Positions 24,415-33,648 are shown, numbered from the stretch's first letter. The stretch: DNA of 64,000 nucleotides from Pokkaliibacter sp. MBI-7 (GCF_029846635.1 NZ_JARVTG010000001.1:1985001-2049000); one strand, 5' to 3'. Notes: generated from the letters alone by a model not told the origin. A program made the numbers and translations.

Positions 24415-26568
24415 TCAGGTCGACGGCGGGAACGCCAGACGCAGATCCGATGGCTGAGGCTTGTCACCGGGCTGCTTGCCCTGACTTTGCAGCACTTTGG
24501 AGTAAGCCTCCCAGGCCACATCGTGCACCAGCTGACCGCGGCTGAAGGTTACCCCCTCATTGGCGACCCGTTCCGGCGACTGATTGGGCTGCAGGTCATA
24601 AAGCGCCATCAGGCCACTGTCCGGGTACAGCTGCGAGGCAGAGATGGGCACAGCACAGCCCCCCAGTGCACCGCAGGCATTATCTGCCGGGGGTGAATAC
24701 AGCGTGGGTGCGCCACAGCCCGCCTGCGTGCTGCCGGGTGTGGCAGCAAGTGCGCGGCAACCTGCGCCTCCTCCGCCGGTCTTCTGCACAAAGCCACAGC
24801 CACCTTCACCTTTACAGGCATTGGAGCCGCGGCAGGTGTGGAACACTTCTTTGGAGGCACAGGCATTGGCCACCTCACCGGGGACCGGCTGAAATGCCAT
24901 ACCCTGACAGGCGTGGTAGAGATAATCACGCTGCGAGCCCGGCAGGCGTGCGTATTCGCCCAGACTCAGATCAGGCGCCTGCCCGAATACCGCCCAGCAG
25001 ATGGACACACGGTCACCGGAGCCCGACATCGAAGGGAAGGGAAAGTCGACATTGTCCAACGTCCAGTACTGATTCAGCACCGTGGTAATACCGGCAATGG
25101 CACCGGCAGCAACCCGGCTCATCTCGGTAAAGTTGGGCTCGCCACCGGCCTTGAGGTTATTCAGTGCCTGGGCGACGGCGTCCGCGCTGGGCAGCGTGGC
25201 TTTATTGGGGTTACTGGCATAGTCGGCGGTCTGCAGCAGATCGGCCTGCCAGAGGTTGCCGGCATTATGCCAGTCCACCCAGGTGGTGATTTCACCTGAG
25301 CCCAGCAGGCCTTTCACCTGCTGGAAACGGTCATAGTGATCCACCACACCGCCAAAGAAGCGGGCATGAGCGCTGGCCGACACCGGCAGCGGCTGACCTG
25401 CTTCGTCGTACTGCACATAGTCTTCCTTCAGCGCCTGATAGTTGGGCTGATAGTTCTGCTGTACCGGCGCGCCGAGCAGCCCCTTGGGCATAATCGGCGT
25501 GGGGTCGACCTTCATGGTGGCCCCTTCGCCCTGATCGGTAATGGCGTTCATCAGCTGGAAGATCTGCTGTTTGGCCTGATCCGCGGTTTTGGCATCCACC
25601 ACCGTCTTCATGCGTGGGAACTCCGCCAGAGGATGGCCCTGCCCTTCGGTATTGAACAGATCGCGCTGCTGTGACGAGGCATTAAACAACACCTCAAACA
25701 GGCTGACGGTCGACCCCTTGACCAGATTCTGCTGGCCCAGCGCCGTCAGCAGCGCCTGATCCGCCCCGCTGACGTCGTAGGTGATATTGAGGTAGGCCGC
25801 CAGACACTCATACATGGTGGCGATGGTGCCGAACAGCGGCAGCTCGGCTTCCGTCGAGGTAGCGGTCCAGCTGGCAAAGGGCACGCCGCCCAGCACGCCA
25901 CCGGGTTTGGTCGCGATATATTTACCGCGCGCAGTGACCTTGATGCGGCTGGACAATACATCGGACGGCTCTTCGATCAGCAGCGCCAGATTGATGGCGT
26001 TGTCGTTCAGCTCATTCAGCGCCACCTTGACGTTGCTGTACACCGGATCGTCCAGATCGGTCACATCGAGAATATGGGGGATGGCGGTATTGGTCGGGCC
26101 ATAGCAGGTCCAGCCATTGTTCTTATCCATCAGCAGGGGTGAGTTGAAGTTGGGGTGCCGCGCCATCAGCACCGGGCCACTGGCCGATGACTGATAGCTG
26201 TTGCCGAGGGCACTGCAGATATTGGCCGCCATCTGCAGGTGCAGCATTTCCTGAATGAATACGCTGAAGTAGAGGTTGCAGGCCTGCTGATTGGCGGTCT
26301 GCGGATTAGGGGTGGGGCTGATGCCCGGCCAGCTGCGGCCGTAGTACAAACCCGTCTGCCCCGGCTGGGCCTTTTCGGTGATGCGGTGCATCCCCTGAAT
26401 GGAATACATGGTGGTCATATACAGCGGAATGGTGAACAGCTCCACATTCACTGCGGCCTGTGCCAGACAGTGGACAGCATTCATGTCTGCCGCCAGATGG
26501 GTAATGCTGCGATTGGAGATAGCCGCGTTGTGCTCTACGTGAAAAGCCGCCAGACGTCGAAAATCCAT
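24415..26568 (-). CDS. ferritin-like (VioB-N-type) protein with a Cys-rich C-terminal tail; candidate MNIO substrate
   Basis: A 717-residue protein. Seen: an N-terminal ferritin-like domain with VNVELFTIPLY (E43) and FIQEMLHLQ (E107, H110 of an ExxH pair), as in the iminophenyl-pyruvate-dimer-synthase-type ferritin-like family; a long middle domain without familiar motifs; and a C-terminal region (about residues 520-640) with ten cysteines, including tandem C-x5-C spacing C579-RGSNA-C585-KGEGG-C591 and a second pair C632-GALGG-C638. The tail resembles the short Cys/Gly/Lys precursors of bufferin-type MNIO systems. There is no signal peptide. The ATG at 26568 has GGGAG 7-8 nt upstream. First gene of the operon with the MNIO (gap 116 nt) and DUF2063. 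Inference: the tail is the modification target, or the domain and MNIO form a linked iron/redox system. Confidence 0.75.
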   Translation of the reverse strand: MDFRRLAAFHVEHNAAISNRSITHLAADMNAVHCLAQAAVNVELFTIPLYMTTMYSIQGMHRITEKAQPGQTGLYYGRSWPGISPTPNPQTANQQACNLYFSVFIQEMLHLQMAANICSALGNSYQSSASGPVLMARHPNFNSPLLMDKNNGWTCYGPTNTAIPHILDVTDLDDPVYSNVKVALNELNDNAINLALLIEEPSDVLSSRIKVTARGKYIATKPGGVLGGVPFASWTATSTEAELPLFGTIATMYECLAAYLNITYDVSGADQALLTALGQQNLVKGSTVSLFEVLFNASSQQRDLFNTEGQGHPLAEFPRMKTVVDAKTADQAKQQIFQLMNAITDQGEGATMKVDPTPIMPKGLLGAPVQQNYQPNYQALKEDYVQYDEAGQPLPVSASAHARFFGGVVDHYDRFQQVKGLLGSGEITTWVDWHNAGNLWQADLLQTADYASNPNKATLPSADAVAQALNNLKAGGEPNFTEMSRVAAGAIAGITTVLNQYWTLDNVDFPFPSMSGSGDRVSICWAVFGQAPDLSLGEYARLPGSQRDYLYHACQGMAFQPVPGEVANACASKEVFHTCRGSNACKGEGGCGFVQKTGGGGAGCRALAATPGSTQAGCGAPTLYSPPADNACGALGGCAVPISASQLYPDSGLMALYDLQPNQSPERVANEGVTFSRGQLVHDVAWEAYSKVLQSQGKQPGDKPQPSDLRLAFPPST

Positions 26569-27005
26569 GGAATTCTCCCATTACAAGCCAGATCAGGTGT
26601 TATCGGGTTATCCGTTATTGTGTTCGTTTTGGTATTCAGTACGACGTAATGATTGCCGGTACAGGCACGACGGGAGCGGAAAGTGGTTGTTTTTATTCAG
26701 ATCCGTCTTATCCAGCATGGCTGTCAGTTAACAGCCAAGTGGAACTATAGACTGTGATTATAAAAAGGAACAGGCTGAAACGATTTAGACCACGATGAGT
26801 TTTAACGCTGTAGAAAAGCAGCCCACAACACACTGATTTTAATAATACTGGTGTTCAGGTAGTGCAATTTTCGGAGCTATCCCTGAGATGATCAGGGCTA
26901 TCAAAGTAATACATATAATAAATTTCAATATATTTCACAAATATTGACTTCCCAATATGCATACAAGTAAATAGTACGCCCCTCTGAAAACCAAAAGGAA
27001 ATGGA
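26569..27005. other. AT-rich intergenic region
   Basis: 437 bp between the MNIO operon and the putative toxin gene, divergent promoters. Clearly richer in A and T from about 26740 onward than the surrounding DNA, consistent with the edge of an acquired island. No repeat or gene could be supported. Confidence 0.5.
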
Positions 27006-27722
27006 ATGTCATTTAGCGAAGAGGCTATAAATATAGCGACTGCATTAGGCAACGGAATATATTCAGTAGGTGAAGATATTGTTTTGGGTGCAGAGAGAAC
27101 TGGCGAAGGTTGGGGACTTGGAAAGGATGGCCGCTCGGCAGAAATAGGATATGAAAATAGTGCGATGAAGAATATTCTTATCGACTTTGCTCGCACAAGC
27201 ATTAGTGACGAAAGGAATCCTTTATATAAATGTATCTACAACATTCTTGAAGAGTACTACTCTAAATTTCCAGAAGAGATCCTGCAGCAACTCGCATCAA
27301 AAGCTGGCGTCGGTGCTGGGTATATGGCTGGAAGAATGCTAATAGGGCAAAAACTGGCAAAAACCATTGCGTTAAAGATATGTACGGTCATTGCGACTAC
27401 AACAGCCTACAAACAGATGGCTAAAAAGCTGGGTGTATCTGCTGCGGCATCAGCAACGGGAGTAGGCATCCCAATAGGCTTGCTGATGCTGCAAGGGGTG
27501 ATGCAACGTTCATCTCACGCAGCACTCCGTCTAAGGAAAAAGTGCCCTGAGCTATTCAGCAAACTGCACGTGGCCGGCAACCTGCAGCTGCTGTACTTTT
27601 TAGTTGAAAAGCCCATGCACGAATACATCAGCACGATTGAGTTCGCCAATACCAATCAGGCTCGTTTAGCCAAAATAATTTCCGACACCTATAGCAAAAA
27701 ATCTAACGACAATGATAAATAA
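27006..27722 (+). CDS. hypothetical protein, candidate membrane-active toxin
   Basis: A 238-residue protein I do not recognise with confidence. Seen: a short N-terminal region with Gly-rich GAERTGEGWGLGKDGRSAE, then a helical part, and a long Gly/Ala-rich amphipathic-to-hydrophobic stretch at about residues 98-165 (GVGAGYMAGRMLIGQ .. ATGVGIPIGLLMLQGVM) that could insert in a membrane. There is no signal peptide. AAGGA 7 nt before the ATG. Its 3' end overlaps by 11 nt a gene for a tiny two-helix membrane protein. AT-rich codon use differs strongly from neighbours, a sign of transfer. Inference: a pore-forming antibacterial effector with its immunity protein, comparable in size and layout to known T6SS pore-forming effector pairs such as Ssp6/Sip6; no homology is claimed. 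Confidence 0.6.
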   Translation: MSFSEEAINIATALGNGIYSVGEDIVLGAERTGEGWGLGKDGRSAEIGYENSAMKNILIDFARTSISDERNPLYKCIYNILEEYYSKFPEEILQQLASKAGVGAGYMAGRMLIGQKLAKTIALKICTVIATTTAYKQMAKKLGVSAAASATGVGIPIGLLMLQGVMQRSSHAALRLRKKCPELFSKLHVAGNLQLLYFLVEKPMHEYISTIEFANTNQARLAKIISDTYSKKSNDNDK

Positions 27723-27942
27723 AAACATACTCAGGCTACTCACGAAGTATTTATTCATTGGTGAGCTTCTGGAGATTATTTACTGTGCAGTCCTTTTAAT
27801 AGGCATCGTGGTCATATTTGACCTCACTTTACCTGCCTATGCATTAGCAACAATATCTGTACTCTATATTACGCTGGCAATAGCAGGCTATTTCTGGGGT
27901 GTAAAGAAATTAAAACACCTGCTACGCAACTCTGAAAAATAA
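27712..27942 (+). CDS. small two-helix membrane protein, candidate immunity protein
   Basis: A 76-residue protein with two hydrophobic helices (about residues 19-37 and 41-64), a Lys/Arg-rich N-terminus (MINKNILRLLTKYLF) and a basic C-terminal tail (KKLKHLLRNSEK). Its start overlaps the last 11 nt of the upstream gene in another frame, so translation is coupled. Inference: an inner-membrane immunity protein protecting against the upstream product, because small membrane partners are usual for pore-forming toxins. AT-rich like its neighbour. Confidence 0.6.
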   Translation: MINKNILRLLTKYLFIGELLEIIYCAVLLIGIVVIFDLTLPAYALATISVLYITLAIAGYFWGVKKLKHLLRNSEK

Positions 27943-28618
27943 ATTCAACTTTCAACTCGCGAATTCAGAAAGCAAACGCAATTATCAACTGGTAAGTCTA
28001 TTCGGGTTTATCGCTCAAGACTTGAGCTGGCGTCAGTCAGCTCAATCATTTTCTCTGCCCGCCATCACGTAGAGAGCCTGTTAAGGTGCGGTCAACCTCA
28101 CCACCCCACGCAACGGCCCCTATCAGACCACAGCACTGCACCGGTGCTGCGGGCAATGCCCCAGTGATCTCCCCCTGCCCCGCCACAAGCATTTTCTGCT
28201 GCCTTAACGGCCAGATCACAGCATTCCCTGCTGCCGGGATGGCTCTGGTGGCCACCCGGCTGCGGCCCGGTTATCCAGCGAACGCTCGCATATCCACTAA
28301 TCATGCGGTCTGCAGGGCAATCACGAATCAAAACAGTGCAAAAAACACCCAGATGCGCACCGCTGAAGCACGCCGCAGACTCTGCTGTGAACCCTGCTAA
28401 AAAAGTGCTTTTGTGTTTTCACACCCCTTGTTTAAACGTCTTATGCTGATTTCCCTGTGCTGTAATGACTTCATCAAGCCAGCACGGTATCTGCCCTGCA
28501 GCGCCGCTACTGCATTTTGTGCCCGGCTTTCACGGGCCGGAAGGCAGGCACTCAGACCACGGCAGGGTGTGCTGGACTCAGATCCATCGCCCGACGACCA
28601 ACAGGATTGGATTGCACC
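27943..28618. other. Intergenic region without a supported gene
   Basis: 676 bp. It starts AT-rich, then returns to the general base composition near 28050. It holds a near-palindrome GCTCAAG-A-CTTGAGC (28013-28027) and a hairpin GAGCTG / CAGCTC (28024-28029 with 28038-28043) followed by AATCATTTTC that could end the toxin/immunity transcript. Open frames here have no ribosome sites and Cys/His-poor random composition. The promoter of the catabolic operon should lie at the right end. Confidence 0.5.
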
Positions 28619-29293
28619 ATGAGTATCATTCGTCCCAAATACATCACCTTCGACTGCTACGGCACCCTGACCAACTTTCAGATGGCCGCCATGACCCGTG
28701 AGCTGTTTGCTGACCGCATCAGCGCCGAGCAGATGCCGCTGTTCGTCAAGGATTTCGGCAGCTACCGTCTGGACGAAGTACTGGGCGCCTGGAAGCCCTA
28801 CGAAGAAGTAGTGAAAACCGCGCTGGAACGCACCTGCAAACGCTGGGGTATCGCCTACAAGGACGAAGAAGGCCAGCTGTACTACGACGCCGTGCCCACC
28901 TGGGGCCCTCATGCAGACGTGCCTGCCGGTCTGGCCAAAGTCGCCAAAGAAATCCCGCTGGTCATTTTCTCCAACGCCTGCGATGACCAGATCATGTCCA
29001 ACGTCGACAAACTGGGCGCGCCTTTCTACAAGGTCTTCACTGCCCAGCAGGCACAGGCCTACAAGCCCCGTCTGGCCGCTTTCGAGTACATGCTGGATAA
29101 CCTCGGCTGTGGTCCTGAAGACGTACTGCACGTCTCCTCCAGCTTCCGTTACGACCTGTTCTCCGCCCACGACATGGGCATCAAGAACAAGGCCTTCGTT
29201 GCCCGCGGCCACGAACAGCCTGCCAACAGCATCTACGAATACCACCAGATTCCCGATATCGGCGGTCTGGCAGGTCTGGTCGGTCTGGAATAA
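28619..29293 (+). CDS. haloacid dehalogenase type II family (HAD) hydrolase
   Basis: A 224-residue HAD-superfamily enzyme. Seen: motif I ITFDCYGTLTNF with the nucleophilic Asp (L-2-haloacid dehalogenase-like FDxYGTL), motif II VIFSNACDDQI, Lys-containing QAYKPRLAAFEYML and a motif IV area HVSSSFRYDLFSAHDMGIKNKAFVAR. Start at 28619 because it gives MSIIRPKYITFDCYG; the frame continues upstream without support. It heads the catabolic operon, 90 nt before a PuuB-like oxidase, so its job is probably with that pathway (dephosphorylation or dehalogenation of an intermediate) rather than detoxification. The true substrate is unknown. Confidence 0.85.
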   Translation: MSIIRPKYITFDCYGTLTNFQMAAMTRELFADRISAEQMPLFVKDFGSYRLDEVLGAWKPYEEVVKTALERTCKRWGIAYKDEEGQLYYDAVPTWGPHADVPAGLAKVAKEIPLVIFSNACDDQIMSNVDKLGAPFYKVFTAQQAQAYKPRLAAFEYMLDNLGCGPEDVLHVSSSFRYDLFSAHDMGIKNKAFVARGHEQPANSIYEYHQIPDIGGLAGLVGLE

Positions 29294-29302
29294 CGCCGCA
29301 GC

Positions 29303-29334
29303 GGCAGGGAGGCAGACTCGCCTGCCTCCCTGCC
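29303..29334 (+). terminator. Strong 13-bp hairpin after the HAD gene
   Basis: GGCAGGGAGGCAG (29303-29315) pairs perfectly with CTGCCTCCCTGCC (29322-29334), loop 6 nt. There is no T-run, so it may be a partial terminator or an mRNA-stability element between the HAD and oxidase genes. Confidence 0.55.
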
Positions 29335-29382
29335 CGGCACCGCGTCTCTCAGCTATTCACCTCAGGCATTGAAGGAACCCCC

Positions 29383-30657
29383 ATGAGCAGCGAATCCTAC
29401 TGGCTCGATACGGCGCCAACCTTTACCTCCGCACAGCGCGGTGCGGTCGAAGGTCAGGTGGATGTCGTGGTTGTCGGCGGCGGTCTGACCGGCCTGTCGG
29501 CGGCCCGCGCGCTGGCGATGAAGGGGGCCAGTGTGGTGGTGCTGGAAGCCGGGCAGGTGATCGGTGAGGCTTCAGGCCGCAATGGCGGTCAGTGCAACAC
29601 CGGTATTGCCCAGGATTTCGGGGCCATGGCCGCCAGCCGTGGGGTGGATCAGGCGCGGGCGTTTTATCAGGCCTATGCCGATGCGGTGACGTCGGTACAG
29701 CAGATCATCGAACAGGAACAGATCGCCTGTGACTTCAGCCGTAACGGCAAGCTCAAGCTGGCCGCCAAGCCACAGCACGTGGCGGGGATGGAAAAAACCT
29801 ATGAGCTGATCCGCAGGGAAGTGGATGCCGATGTGGCCATGCTGTCACAGGACGAGGTGCGCCGTGAGGTGCAGTCCGATCAGTTCTATGCCGGGCTGCT
29901 GCAACGCCACGGTATCCAGATGCACGTCGGCAAGTTTGGTGTGGGTCTGGCCGAGGCGGCCGTGCGTCACGGCGCGCTGATCTACGAAAATGCCGCCGTC
30001 ACCGGCTGGCAGAAGCAGGCCGGGGGCTATCGGGTGGAAACCGCCCGTGGCCAGATTCAGGCCCGCCAGCTGCTGATGGCCACCGGCGCCAGCCAGGTCG
30101 GCCCGCTGAACTGGTACCGCCGCCGCATCGCGCCGGTCGGCAGCTTTATCATCGTCACCGAGCCGATGGCGGCGGAACGCCTGCAGTCGCTGTTGCCGAT
30201 GCAACGCTCCTATGTCACCAGCCGCATCATCGGTAACTACTTCCGCCTCACCGGCGATAACCGTCTGCTGTTTGGCGGACGCGCCCGCTTTGCCATGTCC
30301 AATCCCCGTTCCGACGCCCTCAGTGGCGACGTACTGAAAAAGGCCATGACAGAGATGTTCCCGCAACTGGCAGGAGTGCGACCTGCCTATTGCTGGGGCG
30401 GGCTGGTCGACATGACCGCCGACCGCCTGCCACGCGCCGGTGAGCACGAAGGCATCTACTACTCCATGGGCTACAGCGGCCATGGGGTGCAGATGTCGAC
30501 CCATATGGGTCAGGTCATGGCCGAGGTGATGGGCGGCAATGCTGCCGCCAACCCCTGGCGCGAACTGAACTGGCCGGCGATTCCCGGCCATTTCGGCAAA
30601 CCCTGGTTCCTGCCGCTGGTCGGTGCCTACTACCGGCTGCAGGACCACTTGCACTGA
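29383..30657 (+). CDS. FAD-dependent amine/amino-acid oxidoreductase (PuuB-like)
   Basis: A 424-residue DAO-fold flavoenzyme. Seen: N-terminal dinucleotide site VVVVGGGLTGLSAARALA, VLEAGQVIGEASGRNGGQCNTG (typical PuuB/gamma-glutamylputrescine-oxidase-type region), and a C-terminal FAD contact GVQMSTHMGQVMAEVM. Known: relatives oxidise gamma-glutamylputrescine or other secondary amines to aldehydes with H2O2 release. AAGGA precedes the ATG at 29383. Lies between the HAD gene and the importer. The aldehyde made could be handled by GabD at 40741. The precise substrate is unknown. Confidence 0.85.
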   Translation: MSSESYWLDTAPTFTSAQRGAVEGQVDVVVVGGGLTGLSAARALAMKGASVVVLEAGQVIGEASGRNGGQCNTGIAQDFGAMAASRGVDQARAFYQAYADAVTSVQQIIEQEQIACDFSRNGKLKLAAKPQHVAGMEKTYELIRREVDADVAMLSQDEVRREVQSDQFYAGLLQRHGIQMHVGKFGVGLAEAAVRHGALIYENAAVTGWQKQAGGYRVETARGQIQARQLLMATGASQVGPLNWYRRRIAPVGSFIIVTEPMAAERLQSLLPMQRSYVTSRIIGNYFRLTGDNRLLFGGRARFAMSNPRSDALSGDVLKKAMTEMFPQLAGVRPAYCWGGLVDMTADRLPRAGEHEGIYYSMGYSGHGVQMSTHMGQVMAEVMGGNAAANPWRELNWPAIPGHFGKPWFLPLVGAYYRLQDHLH

Positions 30658-30838
30658 TTACAACGACTGACTGCACGGGAGCCTGACAACCTCGTAGCAA
30701 GCCACCTGCTGCATGCCCGAAACCCTAACCTGATTGCCGTGCCCGACGCATGGCCAACTAAACCCGGAATGGCGGCCTGCCGGTGCCAGTAACGCACCTC
30801 GCTAGCGCCTTTCCCAAAAACCGACAGGAAGCGCAGTA

Positions 30839-32461
30839 ATGACAGATAAGAAGCTGATTTCCGGAGAAGAGAGTGTAAGGGTATTCGAGGCCATGCACCG
30901 TGGCGTATCACGCCGTGATGCGTTGCGCATGCTGGGTGCGGCGGGGGTGATGGCCGCCGGTGCAGGCAGTCTGTTTGGTTCTTCCAGCGTGCTGGCCGCC
31001 GGTGAAAGCACCGCGCCAGTGGGCAAACGCGGTGGCAGCATCCGTGTGGCCGGCGTTTCCAGCTCCACTGCGGATACACTGGACCCCGCCAAAGGCGCCC
31101 TGTCCACCGATTACACCCGTCATTACATGTTCTATAACGGCCTGACCCGTTTCGACAGCCAGCTGACACCTAAAATGGAACTGGCCGAAAGCATGGAATC
31201 CAAGGACGCCACCACCTGGGTGATCACCCTGCGCAGCGGTGTCACGTTCCATGATGGCAAGCCTCTGACCGCTGCCGACGTGGTGTTCTCGCTCAACCGT
31301 CACAAAGATGCGGCGGTCGGCTCCAAAGTGATGAAACTGGCCGAGCAGATGCAGGACATCAAGGCCACCGGCCCCCTCGAAGTGACCATCACCCTCAGCG
31401 GCCCCAATGCCGAACTGCCGTCGATTCTGGCGGTATCGCACATGCTGATCGTGGCCGAAGGCACTACCGACTTCAACAAGGGTAACGGTACCGGCCCGTT
31501 CAAGGTGCAGGAATTCAAGCCCGGCGTGCGTTCGGTTGCCGTGCGCAATGAAAACTACTGGAAACCCGGCCTGCCCTATCTGGATCAGATCGAATTCATC
31601 GCCATTCCTGACGAAGCGTCCCGCGTTAACGCCCTGCTGGCCGGTGAAGTCCAGCTGATCAACAACGTCGACCCGCGCTCGACCAAACGCATCGAAGCCA
31701 GTGCCGGCCACCACTTCGTCGACGCACCGTCCGGCAACTATACCGACCTGATCATCCGGCGTGACCAGATGCCCGGCCAGAGTGACGACTTCACTCAGGC
31801 GATGAAACTGCTGCTCGACCGCGAGCAGATCAAGAGCGCGGTATTCCGTGGCTTTGCCGTGGTCGGTAACGATACCCCCATCGCGCCCGGTTCACGCTTC
31901 TTCAATGCTGACCTGAAGCAGACCACTTACGATCCTGACAAGGCCAAATTCCTGCTCAATAAAGCCGGGCTGGCCGGTGCCAGGATTCCGGTGATCGCTT
32001 CGGAAGCGGCCACCAGCTCGGTGGATATGGCCGTGTTATTGCAGCAGTCCGCCAAGAAAGCCGGGCTGAACCTCGACGTCAAGCGCATGCCTTCTGACGG
32101 TTACTGGTCTAACCACTGGATGAAGCACCCGCTGAGCTTCGGCAACATCAACCCACGTCCCAACGCCGACATCATCTTCTCGCAGTTCTTCCAGTCCACC
32201 GCGCCCTGGAATGAATCGGGCTGGAAAAATGACCGTTTCGACCAGCTGCTGATTCAGGCCCGTGCCGAGACCGACGATGCCAAACGCGGCCAGATGTATG
32301 CCGAAATGCAGACGCTGGTGCATGACCACTGCGGTATCGGTATCCCGGTATTTATCAGCAACATCGACGGTGTTGATTCGCGCGTCAAAGGTTACGGCAC
32401 CAACCCGCTGGGCGGCTTCATGGGCTACATGTTTGCCGAACAGGTATGGCTGGACGCCTGA
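30839..32461 (+). CDS. ABC transporter substrate-binding protein, family 5 (dipeptide/opine type)
   Basis: A 540-residue periplasmic binding protein exported by the Tat path. Seen: a twin-arginine leader VSRRDALRMLGAAGVMAAGAG near residues 22-42, followed by DTLDPAKGALSTDY, the family 5 domain with FHDGKPLTAADVVFSLNRH, and a GNGTGPFKVQEFKPG segment. Known: SBP family 5 proteins bind di/oligopeptides, opines, nickel or sugars. Tat export suggests a cofactor or folding need. It opens an importer of two permeases and one fused ATPase. Ligand inferred to be an opine-like or N-substituted amino compound from the downstream enzymes. Confidence 0.9.
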   Translation: MTDKKLISGEESVRVFEAMHRGVSRRDALRMLGAAGVMAAGAGSLFGSSSVLAAGESTAPVGKRGGSIRVAGVSSSTADTLDPAKGALSTDYTRHYMFYNGLTRFDSQLTPKMELAESMESKDATTWVITLRSGVTFHDGKPLTAADVVFSLNRHKDAAVGSKVMKLAEQMQDIKATGPLEVTITLSGPNAELPSILAVSHMLIVAEGTTDFNKGNGTGPFKVQEFKPGVRSVAVRNENYWKPGLPYLDQIEFIAIPDEASRVNALLAGEVQLINNVDPRSTKRIEASAGHHFVDAPSGNYTDLIIRRDQMPGQSDDFTQAMKLLLDREQIKSAVFRGFAVVGNDTPIAPGSRFFNADLKQTTYDPDKAKFLLNKAGLAGARIPVIASEAATSSVDMAVLLQQSAKKAGLNLDVKRMPSDGYWSNHWMKHPLSFGNINPRPNADIIFSQFFQSTAPWNESGWKNDRFDQLLIQARAETDDAKRGQMYAEMQTLVHDHCGIGIPVFISNIDGVDSRVKGYGTNPLGGFMGYMFAEQVWLDA

Positions 32462-32691
32462 TCACCGGCCACTGACGGCAGGACGCCAGATCACCGGAGC
32501 GGGCAGTCAGCTGCCGCTCCGGTGAGCACGCCGCTGCAGAGCAGCGTACCGGCACCCCGGGCAGGATGCCCATCAACAGGGGGAGTACCGACAATAACAG
32601 ACCAGCCTGTGACGCGGTCTGGTGTGCGGAGGCTACCGTGAGCCGCACTATCGATAACACGCTGACAATAACAAGCTGGATGGGAGAACAG

Positions 32692-33648
32692 ATGAGCACT
32701 CATATTTTGTGGTTGATCGGCAGACGGCTGGCGGCCGCTGTCCTGACCCTGCTGATCGTCTCCATGGTGATCTTTGCCATTACCGCCATTCTGCCCGGCG
32801 ACTCCGCCCAGCAGATCCTCGGCCAGTTTGCCACGCCGGAGCAGATCGAAGCCCTGCGCCAGCAACTGGGCCTCAATCAACCCGCCATCGTCCGCTATCT
32901 GGACTGGCTCGCCGGTCTGCTCAGCGGCAATCTCGGCGAATCCATGAGCAACAACATGCCCGTCACCGAACTGATGCAGGGCCGTCTGGGTAACACCCTG
33001 ATGCTGGCACTGGTCACCGCGGTGGTCTCGGTACCGATTGCGCTGCTGCTGGGCATCACCGCCGCCATCTGTCGCGGTGGCCGCATGGACAAGTGCCTGA
33101 GCACCCTGACACTGGCCCTGGTGGCCGTTCCTGAGTTTCTGGTCGCCACCCTCGCGGTGCTGATTTTTGCCGTCAAACTGCGCTGGTTTTCGGCCCTGTC
33201 GTTCGCCAGCGATATCAGCTCCCCGCTGGAATTTATTCGTACCTACACCCTGCCGGTGATGACGCTGTGCTTTGTCATCATCGCCCAGATGGCGCGCATG
33301 ACCCGCGCCGCGGTGGTGGATCAGCTCGACAGCAGTTACGCCGAGATGGCCCGGCTGAAAGGCCTTGGCAGCCTGCGCATCGCGCTGGTTCATGCCCTGC
33401 CTAATGCCGTCGGCCCCATCGCCAACGCCATCGCGCTGAGCCTGTCGTATCTGTTCGGCGGAGTAGTGATCGTCGAAAGCATCTTCAACTATCCCGGCAT
33501 TGCCAGCCTGATGGTGGATGCGGTGACCAACCGTGATATCGCACTGGTACAGGCCTGCACCATGCTGTTCTGCAGCGGCTATCTGCTGCTGGTACTGATC
33601 GCTGATGTCAGCGCCATTCTGTCCAACCCGAGGCTGAGAAACCGATGA
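32692..33648 (+). CDS. ABC transporter permease (DppB/OppB-type)
   Basis: A 318-residue inner-membrane permease. Seen: N-terminal helix LWLIGRRLAAAVLTLLIVSMVIF, the family LPGDSAQQILGQFATPEQIEAL periplasmic loop, several further helices and the EAA-type loop ARLKGLGSLRIALVHALPNAVGP that contacts the ATPase. The start at 32692 with GGGAG upstream gives this N-terminus; a longer frame begins 42 codons earlier with unlikely sequence. Its stop overlaps the next permease start by 4 nt. Confidence 0.93.
   Translation: MSTHILWLIGRRLAAAVLTLLIVSMVIFAITAILPGDSAQQILGQFATPEQIEALRQQLGLNQPAIVRYLDWLAGLLSGNLGESMSNNMPVTELMQGRLGNTLMLALVTAVVSVPIALLLGITAAICRGGRMDKCLSTLTLALVAVPEFLVATLAVLIFAVKLRWFSALSFASDISSPLEFIRTYTLPVMTLCFVIIAQMARMTRAAVVDQLDSSYAEMARLKGLGSLRIALVHALPNAVGPIANAIALSLSYLFGGVVIVESIFNYPGIASLMVDAVTNRDIALVQACTMLFCSGYLLLVLIADVSAILSNPRLRNR

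Noticed and set aside
22467..26568. Violacein-type biosynthesis, suggested by the VioB-like ferritin N-terminal domain
   Set aside because: No VioA, VioC, VioD or VioE genes nearby. The domain occurs in many unrelated ferritin-like proteins, and the neighbours are DUF692 and DUF2063.
28086..28400. 104-codon plus-strand frame in the gap before the HAD gene
   Set aside because: No ribosome site, low-information composition, and an equally long frame on the other strand.
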